From: Larix sibirica
Taxonomy: Eukaryota; Streptophyta; Pinopsida; Pinales; Pinaceae
Assembly (NCBI GenBank): GCA_004151065.3
Contig: NWUY0300038079.1
Coordinates: 11,358 to 32,756, forward strand
Direction: 5' to 3'
Length of the DNA stretch: 21,399 nucleotides
Below the pieces are notes generated by a model. That model saw only the letters and a program-made list of their open reading frames with translations. It did no database searches and had not been told where the DNA came from. Shown here one piece after another: positions 1 to 7,777 of this stretch (the stretch's first letter is position 1; the number at the start of each line of letters is the position of its first letter). Position numbers and translations under genes: made by a program.

Positions 1-269
1 TTAATTCACTTTACAGTCATAAAGTGACTTTTCATAAATTTAAGTGGAAGCTAAAAGAAAATTATTTAATGGAGAGAAAAGTGATTTTCCTCATCCATTG
101 ATGTGAGACGACTAGATTCAATGTGGGCCCTTGTTCTAGTGACTGTTCAACTACCCCAGGAGAAAAAATAAAAAGACAAGGGAAAGGCATTAAATACATT
201 CCATGAGCATTGGAGCAAGTCGAGTTCATGAGAAGTGAAGTCGAGTTTGAGAGAGAGAGAAGCAAGCTG

Positions 270-734
270 AGATAGCAACACGATTTCCAAGAAGTTGAGA
301 TAGCAGCACAAATTCCCAAGTAGTTTCGTACAGCAGGAGGGCACAAATTTCTGAGTATGGATGGCACAAATTTCGAGGAGGTACTACATTTATTTCTTCT
401 AGAAGCTAGCACAAAGTTCAAGGAGAAGGGCACACACTTCGAGGTGAGCTGCTGCACAAATTTCAAGTTCCATACAACAGCATTAATGGCAGTCCGTACA
501 GTCACAGACAGTCTGCACGCGTTTCAAGGTCAGAGAGGCACAAAATTCAAGGAGATTTATTGCTGTTACTGTTGGCACACAAACTGAGATAGAATATCCT
601 GTTCAGCACGAAATTCAGGAGCAGTTTGATTGTGAGAAGCAGTCCAAACAGGCCTGAGAAAGGCACAAATTTCTAGACAGCTGTGCACAAAAAATGAGGC
701 ACTTCCAGCACTGTTTTCGAGGCACAATTTTCAG
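270..734 (+). repeat. Array of about 15 degenerate GCACAAATTTC(A/G)AGGAG repeats in the LTR U3
   Basis: Near-copies start at about 277, 306, 341, 364, 409, 430, 454, 514, 538, 575, 606, 663, 685, 699 and 722. They share a GCACAAATTTC core, usually followed by AAGGAG or GAGGAG, at irregular spacings of about 15 to 60 bp. The first two lie in a clear tandem duplication of about 28 bp (270..297 and 298..326). The array sits upstream of the TATA box, where some plant copia LTRs carry repeated enhancer elements. A cis-regulatory role is inference. Confidence 0.65.
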
Positions 735-829
735 TCTTCAGGGTTGAGATAAGTAGTGTATTTACTGCTGCAATATTGCTGTACTTTATTACTGCTGTAC
801 TACTATTTCGAAAAGAAATTATAAAAGAA

Positions 830-837
830 CTCTCTCT
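830..837 (+). promoter_or_regulatory. TATA box of the copia LTR
   Basis: TATAAAAG follows the repeat array and precedes the R/U5-like GGTTTTCCC motif by about 5 bp. This is the expected U3/R boundary arrangement for a plant LTR promoter. The start of transcription cannot be placed from sequence alone. Confidence 0.5.
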
Positions 838-1027
838 CACAGGTTTTCCCTTCGGGGTTTTTCCTGGGCCATTTGGCTAAAAATTCCTGAGTCTGATATG
901 TTATTACAGTTTGCTGATCACTAAGTTTTTCCACTGCAAATTCACTTTACAAACAGTATATCAGCCTACAGATTAGTTGCATTTAATATTTAATTAATGT
1001 GCTTGAGACTTGTTTACTGTTGAGGCC

Positions 1028-1043
1028 TGATATCGGAGGTCGG
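1028..1043 (+). other. Primer-binding-site remnant (initiator Met-tRNA type)
   Basis: TGATATCGGAGGTCGG resembles the plant copia primer site TGGTATCAGAGCTCGG, with a few mostly G/A differences. It lies directly after the LTR, as the minus-strand primer site should. Confidence 0.55.
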
Positions 1044-1083
1044 TAAGTGTTTGACTACCTCTGTGTGTGAACAGAGGTCTGTT

Positions 1084-1430
1084 TTTTAACATGAACAAGA
1101 TCAAAGCTCTTGAAACAAACAATGGAAGCAAATGCAATTCTAAGGACTACTATAAGTATTGTAGGTTGCATGGAATTCATATACAGCAAACTTCCTCTTA
1201 TACTCATTATCAAAATTGCGTGGAAGAGATTAAGACCGGAATTACTGTAGCCATGACAAGAAACATGCTTAAGAGATGAAACTCAAAAATTAATTTTGAG
1301 CCAAACTAATGTATACAACTTGTCTACAGATGACCAACAAAAGTAGCCAGAATAAGCAAGCTAGAAGTAACATGGAGGAGTGTAAAGACACAATGAGTTA
1401 TCTCAAAATATTTGGCGGAAACAATCAAGT
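1084..1430 (+). pseudogene. Copia integrase core fragment (displaced extra copy)
   Basis: The frame at 1091..1278 reads a diverged integrase core: IKALETNNGSKCNSKD corresponds to the family's K.LRTDNGGEY.S.DF block, and YTHYQNCVEE to the YTP.QNGVAER block. It continues in broken form to SYLKIFGG, the family's SHLRVFGC. The catalytic Asp of the TDNGGE block reads Asn, and the following Glu is also lost. The fragment lies before the GAG-pre-integrase region, which is out of order, and a second integrase copy follows at 1660..2130. It is a duplicated or misplaced piece left after gag and protease were deleted. Confidence 0.8.
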
Positions 1431-1439
1431 TCAAATATA

Positions 1440-2300
1440 TAAAAAAGTGAGTTTCGCCTACAGAAATAGGTCAACAACCTTTTGAGGAAATTGAATATGG
1501 GTCAAATGTTGCCTCTTGTTCATTTATAAAAAAGTGTATGTGAAGTTCATGTATTAGGCTAGCAAGACATAGAGAAACCTGTCAAAGGTCTTGCATAGAG
1601 AGCAAACAAGCAGCAAGAGGTACTACAAAATTATTTGTGTGATGCAATGGAATACCATCATGAGATGCAAATTATTTCATGAGCTTTGTTGATGATTTTT
1701 TTCAAAAAATGTAGAGTGTACATTCTCAAGAACAAGCCACGGGCATTTCAAAGTTCAAACTTTCAAGGAATACAAGGTTGTCATTGAAAAGCAAAGTGAG
1801 GACAAGATCAAATTTCTCTTAACAAACAGTGGAAACAAATACAATTTGAAGGACTTTTACATGCATTCTAATTCACACGGCATTCTTAGACAACTAACTT
1901 TCTCTTATATGTGTAGAATCATGTTAAAAAGAAGAAGACAAAGATTACTGTAGACATGACAAAAATCATGCTTAAGGGAAGAATAAATAAACAGATGAGC
2001 TTTCAGTTAAGCAATGCATACAACAACTTATCTACTAAACAGAAGTAGCCAAAAAGCATCAAGCTAGAAGATGCATGAGGTTGTATGAAACCACAACTGA
2101 CTTATTTCAAAATATTTTGATGCAATGCTCATGTTCATGTTCCAAAAGAAAAAGAAAGAAAAGACAAGCTGGAGGATAAAGCAAGAAGTGTACTTTTATG
2201 GGTTGTAGTGAAGAGTCTAAGAGATTTAGGATCTTCAATTGGGACACAAGGATCTTTTTGTCGACAAAGATGTCATATTTGATAATGAACAAAGACAGGG
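1440..2300 (+). pseudogene. Copia GAG-pre-integrase and integrase, decayed
   Basis: Translated with frame changes, 1455..1660 gives VNNLLRKLNMGQM, then SVCEVHVLG and EKPVKGLA. These match the zinc-binding GAG-pre-integrase block (WH.R.GH.N...L...C..C..GK). Positions 1690..1760 read DDFFKKCRVYILKNKPRAF, the integrase DDFSRK.WVYFLK.K block. The core continues at 1800..1990, and 2180..2290 reads KCTFMGCSEESKRFRIFN, the C-terminal KC.FIGYSEE.KGYRL.N block. Stops and frameshifts interrupt it throughout. This copy is in the normal order and leads towards the reverse transcriptase at 2600. Confidence 0.75.
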
Positions 2301-2599
2301 AGATTCAAATTTGAGGTGCCGTGGGGTTATTGAAAGACAACAATGAGAGGATATAGGAATACAATGCTTTAGGAAAGCATAATTCATTTCAAAGTCAATT
2401 GGTTACAAAGAAGTTGACAACAAGATTGGCAGTGAATGACAATACTGATACCAAAGAGATGCTTAAAGACATTACAAGGCTCAAAACTACAAGATACCTG
2501 AAATCAATCAAGGAAAACGACTACAACAATCACCTGCACAACAGGTAAATATAGCCTTTATTACTAGTGTTCTGAAATCAAATGAACCTATTTCGAGGA

Positions 2600-2812
2600 T
2601 GCAGACAAAAAAAAGGAACAAGACAAAAGCATTGCAAGTCGAATTTCATTCTATCCAAAAATATGTTACTTAGGAAATCTTTGAATTGCCCACATGTAAA
2701 AGTGCAATGCAATGCAAGTGGGTTACAGGGCAAAGTTTAAAATAGATCATTTAATCACCAAGCACAAGGTGAGAAAATAGTAGCAAAAGGTTTTTCAAAG
2801 AAGGCGTTGCTT
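2600..2812 (+). pseudogene. Copia reverse transcriptase, N-terminal part
   Basis: Reads in pieces as EIFELPTCKSAMQCKWV, matching the family's W.LV.LP.GK.AIGCKWVY block. It then reads as a broken KHKVRK..QKVF.RR, matching K.KARLVAKGFSQKEG. The match stops at 2812 where a GC-rich retroposon is inserted, and the same frame resumes at 4341. An in-frame TAG and other stops are present. Confidence 0.8.
2797..2812 (+). repeat. Left target-site duplication of the retroposon
   Basis: AAAGAAGGCGTTGCTT is the copia sequence at the left junction. Both differences from the right copy are G here and A there, and one of them is CpG to CpA, as expected from methylcytosine decay. Confidence 0.75.
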
Positions 2813-2934
2813 CCCCACAGCGAGTGCCTACGGAAGGGACTGGCCCCAGGCCAAGCCACGTGCTCACCAGCAGCAGCACTCAGTTGCCAGCCTGCCAGCC
2901 TGCCAGCTCTGCCACACGACTGCCATCAGGGCCG

Positions 2935-3026
2935 ACTTGCCTGCCTGCATGAACTGCCATGAGTCCTCCAACACACTTGCCCGCCTGCATGAACTGCCAT
3001 GAGTCCTCCAACCCACTTGCCCGCCA
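2935..3026 (+). repeat. 40-bp tandem repeat, two full copies and a partial third
   Basis: Units start at 2935, 2975 and 3015 with ACTTGCC(T/C)GCC. The first two units are nearly identical, while the third stops after about 12 bp. A short GCCAGCCT repeat lies just upstream at 2886..2910. Both are in the non-coding 5' part of the GC-rich retroposon. Confidence 0.8.
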
Positions 3027-3623
3027 GCTCCACTTTCGAGGCCGACCACGTGCCGATCACCTCCTGCCACGCGCCCCATGCACTTCCATAACTCCCCCTG
3101 CTGGCTCTTCGCCCAAAGCTTCTTCTCCTGGCTGTTGCTTGATCACTCAAGCGTGCGCAACGTCCTTTCGACTGCTCCCACCCTGCTATGCGCTCTGGCG
3201 ATTATGGCTCCCACGTAATTTTGTGAATGGAACTGTCATATCACCTTCATGACAATTACAGGCAGCTTAAGTGATGATCTCTCGGTTCATTTGCACTTCA
3301 TTCAGAATTCCATTAGCAATGATGATGCTCGACAGCGAGCTTTAAGGCACAAAGGCTCCACTTGGCTCCTGCATTTTCAGCTCGCTGGTTCTTTCCCACC
3401 CGATGTTCGACTCTCAATTCTCGCTGTTCATTTGGTTCTCGTTGCCCTAGCTGAAACTCTGCTCTTAGCTCTCGCAGGTTCACCAACTCTCTCGGCTCTC
3501 ACTGGTTCGTGTCCTCAGCCCTCTGTTTGGCAGCACCGGCCCCACATCGGTCCTTTGCACCCCCACCCTGCAAGCGCTCGACGCTATTTGCTCCCCAATT
3601 TCCCTCTTGCCGAGAATGCAGTC

Positions 3624-4089
3624 ATGCCTCCCCGGACTCGCAACTCGACGCAGCAAAGCAGTTCTTCCTCCACTCCGCCGCTGTGCCTCATGCGCGGTGT
3701 GGTTGAAAAAGCTCGCAGGTTCCAGAAAGACATTCTGATGGGAGCTCTAGCTGAAATTCTCGATGCAGAGGAAGATGCTTGGGTTTCTCGCAGGTGCACC
3801 ACCGATGAAGAAATCCGTAGCGAGTTCGAGGACCTGGTTCCCAATCCCGGGAATACCAGGGGTCGAACCACTTTGTACCAGAAGACGCTGGACTTTCTCT
3901 GGACGCAAAAGCTGGTGCTTGGCAAGGCCCTCACGGACAGAAAAAGAGGCTCAGGCAGAAATTCTCATGCAACAGGGCGAGATACTGGACTACATGAAGC
4001 AGATTCGGTTTAATCAGCAGCAATTCACTGGACGATTCGGGATCACCCAAGGATCCGACCACCCAGCCCACTCAGGTTGGGCAGCCTGA
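3624..4089 (+). pseudogene. Unidentified retroposon ORF, broken by a frameshift
   Basis: A frame open from 3249 contains an ATG at 3624 beginning MPPRTRNSTQQSSSSS. It continues through a charged region (VVEKARRFQKDILMGALAEI, then DEEIRSEFEDLVPN) to about 3940. From there the plausible continuation lies in the next frame: EKEAQAEILMQQGEI, then MKQIRFNQQQF, ending at the stop at 4087..4089. The change of frame between about 3935 and 3955 looks like a one-base indel. The C-terminal part is helical and Gln-rich and could form a coiled coil. I recognise no domain. It could be an ORF1-like protein of a non-LTR element or a captured host gene. Expression is unlikely. The overlapping minus-strand frame at 3584..3934 is taken to be a shadow. 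Confidence 0.4.
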
Positions 4090-4340
4090 TCACACCAGTA
4101 ATTAGCTTTGTCTGCTCTTCTAGCTCTGTTTAGTCTTTTTTGATATGGCTTATGAGCCCTATTTCATGTCAGTAGCTCTATTACTCTCTTTTCTGCAAAA
4201 CTCTAGTTTCCTCAGTAGGATGACAACTCTAGTTTCAAACTATATTTTGGGGTCTGTTTTCTCAACTACGAGAGGGCCTGGTTTCAATCTGTACATTTTG
4301 GTGAAGGCAATATAAGGTTCTATCTCTAGCTTACAAAAAC
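4090..4340 (+). other. 3' untranslated tail of the GC-rich retroposon
   Basis: The sequence drops in GC content, is rich in CTCT and TTTT runs, and ends GGCAATATAAGGTTCTATCTC...ACAAAAACAAAAAA. That resembles the 3' ends of plant LINEs and LINE-mobilised RNAs, though no specific family is assigned. No gene is seen here. Confidence 0.4.
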
Positions 4341-4356
4341 AAAAAAGGCATTGCTT
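4341..4356 (+). repeat. Right target-site duplication of the retroposon
   Basis: AAAAAAGGCATTGCTT restarts the copia reverse transcriptase frame (KKGIAYEESFAP, the family's QKEGIDYEETFAP) immediately after the A-rich tail. The match to the left copy fixes the insertion point. Confidence 0.75.
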
Positions 4357-4382
4357 ATGAAGAAAGCTTTGCACCTTTGAGC

Positions 4383-4845
4383 AAAATGAACAAAATCAAG
4401 TTGGTGTTAACTATGGTAGTGCAACTAAAATGGACCATTCATCAGATAGATGTCAAAAGTAGGTTACCAAATAGAGCTTTAGAAGAGGAGGATTTATATA
4501 TGGAGAAACCCCAAGGATTCATGCAAAAGTGGAAACAATACATTGTGTAGAATGAAAAAGGACTCTATGGACTCAAATAGGCACCCAAAGCTTAGTGCCT
4601 AATTGTACATAAAATGAACAAAATCAGGTTGGTGTTACTGTTAACTATAATAGTGCAACTCAAATGGACCATTCATTAGATAGATGTCAAATGTAGCTTC
4701 CAAACAGAGCTTTAGAAGAGCATTTATATATGGAGAAACCCCAAGGATTCGTGCAAAAGTGGAAATAATACATTGTGTAGAATGAAAAAGGAAAGGACTG
4801 TATGGGCTCAAATAAGCACGCAAAGCTTAGTGCCTACTTGTACAT
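4383..4845 (+). repeat. Tandem duplication inside the copia reverse transcriptase
   Basis: Positions 4383..4610 (228 bp) and 4611..4845 (235 bp) are direct, adjacent copies. Both begin AAAATGAACAAAATCA(A/G)GTTGG and end at TGTACAT. They differ by scattered substitutions and small indels, for example a short insertion near 4640 and a lost codon near 4720. Since many differences separate the copies, the duplication is not recent. It repeats the IHQ(I/M)DVKS to ALYGLK part of the domain. Confidence 0.9.
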
Positions 4846-5174
4846 CAAAAACAAATATGATGATCTTGCAATTGCACTGTTGTATGTAAATGCTCTAAGC
4901 ATTACAGAGAACAACACGGATGATTAAAAAGTTGAATGGTGAATTGCACAAGTCCTTTAATATGACAATTTAGGCATACTTCATTATTGCTTAGGACTGA
5001 AATGTGTGGTGGATGGAGGGCATCATTTTCATGTCCAAGACTATATGTATGCAAGGAAAAAGATTGAAAAAGTTTAAAATGGCAGAACTCTTAGTGAAAC
5101 ATGAATGCAGTTATTAGGGAGGGAAGATTTGAAGTTGGTAGATGGAACTTTATAAAGGCAATTAGTGGTCAGTT

Positions 5175-5442
5175 TGTTATAGAATATATTAACCAATATT
5201 AACTCATGAAAATAGATAAAAATTTAAGTTTTAGGAAAAGGTAAAAGTCCCTATAAATGTAACTTGGGCTAATTAAGGTAAACAAGGTGAAAAGTTGATT
5301 AAGACATTTATGTGTTTAAGACACAATCCCATATGTTTTAGGGGTTACATCATTTACGTCTGGATTTGTAATTAATGTATTATTCAATAATTAATAAACA
5401 TCTAGAATAGTGCATTTTCTATCACTTCAATATTTCATGACA
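5175..5442 (+). repeat. 5' LTR of the nested element
   Basis: Aligns with 9397..9597. Shared blocks include AAATGTAAC, GTGAAAAGT..ATTAAG, ATATGTTTTA..GGTTACAT, GTGCATTTTCT and CTTCAATATTTC. It is longer than the 3' copy, with extra bases near 5360..5400 and in its first 80 bp. It ends GACA directly before the primer site. Confidence 0.75.
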
Positions 5443-5454
5443 TGATCTCAAAGC
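5443..5454 (+). other. Primer-binding-site remnant of the nested element
   Basis: TGATCTCAAAGC matches 9 of 12 bases of the initiator-Met tRNA primer site TGGTATCAGAGC. It starts directly after the CA that ends the left LTR. Confidence 0.5.
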
Positions 5455-5800
5455 AAATACATATCTTGGAGCCTGTCACCAATGAGAATTAAAGCTTGAG
5501 AAGGAGATCAAGGCGGCAGCGGAGCTTGGAGTGGGTCAACGGATGGCTTGATGACTGATCAATGGTCGCGGCCTGGTGTATCCCTACCTCATGTAGACGA
5601 CGTCGTTTCGTCGAAGTGCCCTGCGCGGCTTCGACGGGTTTTTTCTTGAGGACGGGAGCTTGACCTTTTCCTTGAAGGGTGCACGGCTTTGCTTATCTGT
5701 TCTCGGGCTGCAACGACTCTTTGGCTCTCATCCTGTGGGCGATTATTCTTATCCGGCGGCGGCAGCGGCGGCTCCAGAGACTATGACACCTACTTAGGCG
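5455..5800 (+). other. GC-rich leader of the nested element, no gene seen
   Basis: From about 5500 the composition changes sharply to GC-rich, with GGCGGCGGCAGCGGCGGCTCC at 5754..5775 and several CGTCG clusters near 5597..5640. I see no supported coding frame. The shift in composition suggests a separate insertion boundary or a structured untranslated leader feeding the RNase H frame. Confidence 0.4.
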
Positions 5801-6262
5801 ATGGGGCTTCTTCCTTTGTGGCGTACGGTTTCTTGTAATGATGCTTGGGGATGGCCTGGGTTGGCAGGTGCGGGAGGAGTCCTTCTTGACTCTGAGGGAA
5901 ACAAGTTGAAAGATTTTGCTTGGGGAATTGGTAAGAGAACCAACAATGACGTCGAGTGGCTAGCGTTGATTAAAGGAATGGAAATAGCTAGGAAGGAAGA
6001 AATCGAGGATCTGGTGGTCTTCGGAGACTCAATACTGGTCATTAGGGAAGCTAGAACCTTGGCTACAAATCGAAAGAAGCCTGTCTCTAAGCTCCATCAC
6101 CTCTTTAGTTACAAGGTTAGAGACTTCAGCTCTATCAGCTTTCTTCATGTTTTGAGGATCAATAATCAGAAAGCAGATGTCATGGCTAATGTCGGAGTTG
6201 TTCTTGATTGTGGAATTGCGATTAGCAATGGTCAGGATCTTGGCATCAATTGGGTCCCCTAA
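5801..6262 (+). CDS. RNase H-like protein (RVT_3 type), open frame inside a retroelement
   Basis: A 153-codon uninterrupted frame from ATG 5801 reads as a reverse-transcriptase-like RNase H, the enzyme fold that degrades the RNA strand of RNA/DNA hybrids. The family blocks appear in order: AWGWPGLAGAGGVLLDSEG at about residues 16..34 (family DG...GNPG.AGAGGVL.D..G), NNDVEWLALIKGMEIA at about 49..64 (NN.AE..AL..GL..A), VFGDSILVI at about 74..82 (V.GDS.LVI) and NQKADVMANVG at about 122..132 (N..AD.LAN.G). Acidic residues are kept at all four usual positions, although the first block is short and its Asp sits in an unusual NDAWG context. This type occurs at the end of plant LINE ORF2 proteins, in some LTR elements and as stand-alone plant proteins. 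Here it has no reverse transcriptase beside it. It is most likely a retroelement gene; activity is not shown. Confidence 0.6.
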   Translation: MGLLPLWRTVSCNDAWGWPGLAGAGGVLLDSEGNKLKDFAWGIGKRTNNDVEWLALIKGMEIARKEEIEDLVVFGDSILVIREARTLATNRKKPVSKLHHLFSYKVRDFSSISFLHVLRINNQKADVMANVGVVLDCGIAISNGQDLGINWVP

Positions 6263-6701
6263 TCCCTGCCCTCTTTCGGTTATGAAGCTGAAGCATAAGT
6301 GTTTTTTTACCAATGGGAAGTGACAACCCCCTTGGCATGGGGAAACCATCTTGTTAATTCTAAGATCTACAAAACTTTGAATCATTTGGGAAATGTTTAT
6401 TTCAAGATCTCATCAGGATCTCTTCCTCCTCCTTGGATTTTCCCCACGTTCTTGGAGCCCTCCACACGCCGGATACATCTGGCTCGCATGCATGCCATTA
6501 AGGAGGTCGAGGTTCGAGGCTGTGTTGGCATATAACTCGATCGGGGGCATCATTCTCGTCATGAAGCTGGGTAATTCTTGCATACAGAGCAGGGTGATCG
6601 AAATTTGGATTATCATGGACGAAGCCGTCCCTATCGCCGTCCCGAGCCTCCCCACACTACAATGTTTGCGTTGCAAGAAACATATTCAATGTTTGGCATG
6701 A
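6263..6701 (+). other. GC-rich element interior with overlapping short frames, unresolved
   Basis: Several frames of 60 to 100 codons overlap on both strands. One plus-strand reading near 6578..6700 contains an Arg/Pro-rich stretch (GRSRPYRRPEPPH) that could belong to a gag- or ORF1-like nucleic-acid-binding region, frameshifted relative to the coiled-coil frame that follows. The evidence is too weak to call a gene. Confidence 0.25.
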
Positions 6702-7280
6702 AATGGGAATGTTGGTATACAGAGAATTCCTTCTGCAATCGACGCCGCGCAGGATCAGGTTCTCGGTGGCTCTGTCCAAGTGCAGACTGCTATACACGAC
6801 CATTGCCGAACAGAGGCGTTGGGAATTGGTAAGAATTGGAACCATTCAGTAGGAGAGAGCAGTGGAAACAACAACTCGAGGTTTACGTCGGGGTTTGGCA
6901 GTCTTCCAGTTGAGGTTCAAACGCATCTTAAGGAAATGGAAGCCCAAGTTCGCATGCTCAGAGGGGAGAATTCTGACCTTAAATGGGCCATTTCTCATCT
7001 TTTCACAGTCGTCCAAGTAACGAACTCTGAGGTTCGCGGCAGTAGCAGTACGTTGAATGAGCAGTTTGCCATCCTGGCTGGGAAGTTTGAAAATGGATGC
7101 CCCTGTTCTGTAAATCTAGGCACTCAGATTATGGCTCTGCACAGCAGTCTCGGAATTGTGGAAGCCAAGATCGATAGCATGAGGGCAGACATCAGGAAGA
7201 GCACCATGGTTTTTCAAGGAGGTGCAGGACACATAGCTGGTGATGCTGATGGGAATATGGCGGAAAAACCTCACCAGTAA
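6702..7280 (+). pseudogene. Unidentified coiled-coil ORF of the nested element, start lost
   Basis: The frame is open from a TGA at about 6699 to a stop at 7278..7280, about 192 codons, without an ATG before 6936. It looks like the 3' part of a longer gene whose upstream part is out of frame. The N-terminal part reads QDQVLGGSVQVQTAIHDH, followed by a Gly/Ser/Asn-rich stretch. From about 6910 it becomes helical with heptad-like spacing (VEVQTHLKEMEAQVRMLRGE; later LGIVEAKIDSMRADIRKS), and it ends NMAEKPHQ. I recognise no domain. A coiled coil followed by a basic region would suit a LINE ORF1 or gag-like RNA-binding protein, but that is inference. Its AT-rich 3' flank continues to about 7365. 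Confidence 0.4.
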
Positions 7281-7369
7281 CTCGTCAATCTTGGGTCTTT
7301 TCAGCTCTTTCGAATATCTTTGCTTAATTATGTTTTTTCAGAAATATAGTGTAGCGTCTCTTTTGGCTA

Positions 7370-7777
7370 GGATGTAGAGACCCTAACGACATCTATGGAG
7401 AAGAATGTAGACACACAGACCATTTTTTCCAGACAGACCCAAATTTGTGCAGACAAAGCAAACATTCAAATTAGGAAACAAAAAATTGTGCCCCAGAAGA
7501 AAGCTGAAGTAAATCTAAAAAATGGCAAGCAAGCAATTAATTTTATTTAATTAGAAAAATTGGAATTTTTATAAACTCTCTAAAGCACAAGCAAGAAATT
7601 GTACAGCCAAAAGCAGATGCAAGAGAACAAAGAAAACAGATAGGAGACCTGAAAAATATCCATAGAGGAAGATGTAGCCACAAAGACCATTTTTTCCAGA
7701 CAGACCAAAATTTGTGCAGACAGCAAACTTTCAAGCATAGGATTTTATTTAATTAGAAACATTCCAATTTTCTATAT
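7370..7777 (+). repeat. Pair of diverged direct repeats inside the nested element
   Basis: Copy 1 (7370..7577) and copy 2 (7639..7777) share CATCTATGGAGAAGAATGTAG or a close variant, then CCATTTTTTCCAGACAGACC, AAATTTGTGCAGAC, AGCAAAC and TTTTATTTAATTAGAAA. Copy 1 contains about 70 bp not found in copy 2. No coding frame is supported. The minus-strand frame at 7543..7734 runs across both copies and has no recognisable content. Confidence 0.75.

Larger units (their letters stand above)
1..1027 (+). repeat. Copia long terminal repeat (5' LTR, left end not defined)
   Basis: The region lies immediately before a primer-binding-site-like sequence and has LTR architecture: an upstream repeat array, a TATA box at 830..837, then a GGTTTTCCC...GGGGTTTTTCC motif at 842..868 of the kind found in the R/U5 part of many plant copia LTRs. 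It ends near 1026 in TGTTGA rather than the canonical CA, which fits decay. No TG start could be assigned, so the LTR may begin before the window. The open frame on the minus strand at 62..505 is not a gene. Confidence 0.6.
2813..4340 (+). mobile_element. GC-rich non-LTR retroposon inserted in copia reverse transcriptase
   Basis: About 1.53 kb interrupts the copia reverse transcriptase exactly between flanking direct repeats (2797..2812 and 4341..4356) that match at 14 of 16 positions. It ends in an A-rich tail (ACAAAAACAAAAAA, overlapping the repeat), has no terminal repeats and is much more GC-rich than its host element. A target duplication of about 16 bp plus an A-rich 3' end is the mark of target-primed reverse transcription by LINE machinery. 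No LINE endonuclease or reverse transcriptase is visible inside. It is therefore a non-autonomous element, a 5'-truncated LINE tail, or a retroposed host transcript. Orientation is set by the tail and by the frame at 3624..4089. Confidence 0.75.
4341..5174 (+). pseudogene. Copia reverse transcriptase, central and C-terminal part
   Basis: After the retroposon the frame resumes as EESFAPLSKMNKIKLVLT, LKWTIHQIDVKS and YMEKPQGFMQ. These match family blocks ETFAPVAR...IR, W.IHQMDVKSAFLNG and VYM.QPQGF. GLYGLK follows (family ALYGLKQAPRAW). The active-site YVDD block reads YVNA near 4885, so both catalytic aspartates are gone. From 4920, LHYCLGLK and VDGTL..QLV match later blocks LGELHYFLGIE and DGT.YR.LVGSLIYL. 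The last block is cut at 5174 by a second LTR element. In-frame stops and a 228-bp internal tandem duplication (4383..4845) confirm that it is dead. Confidence 0.85.

Noticed and set aside
62-505. 147-codon minus-strand open frame at the left end
   Set aside because: It lies across the copia LTR and its repeat array. The Cys/Phe/Leu-rich reading is the reverse complement of the GCACAAATTTC repeats.
2926-3150. Overlapping plus- and minus-strand frames in the GC-rich retroposon leader
   Set aside because: Low-complexity readings of the 40-bp tandem repeat and other GC-rich sequence; no motif.
3584-3934. 116-codon minus-strand open frame
   Set aside because: It is antisense to the retroposon ORF at 3624..4089, whose orientation is supported by the A-rich tail.
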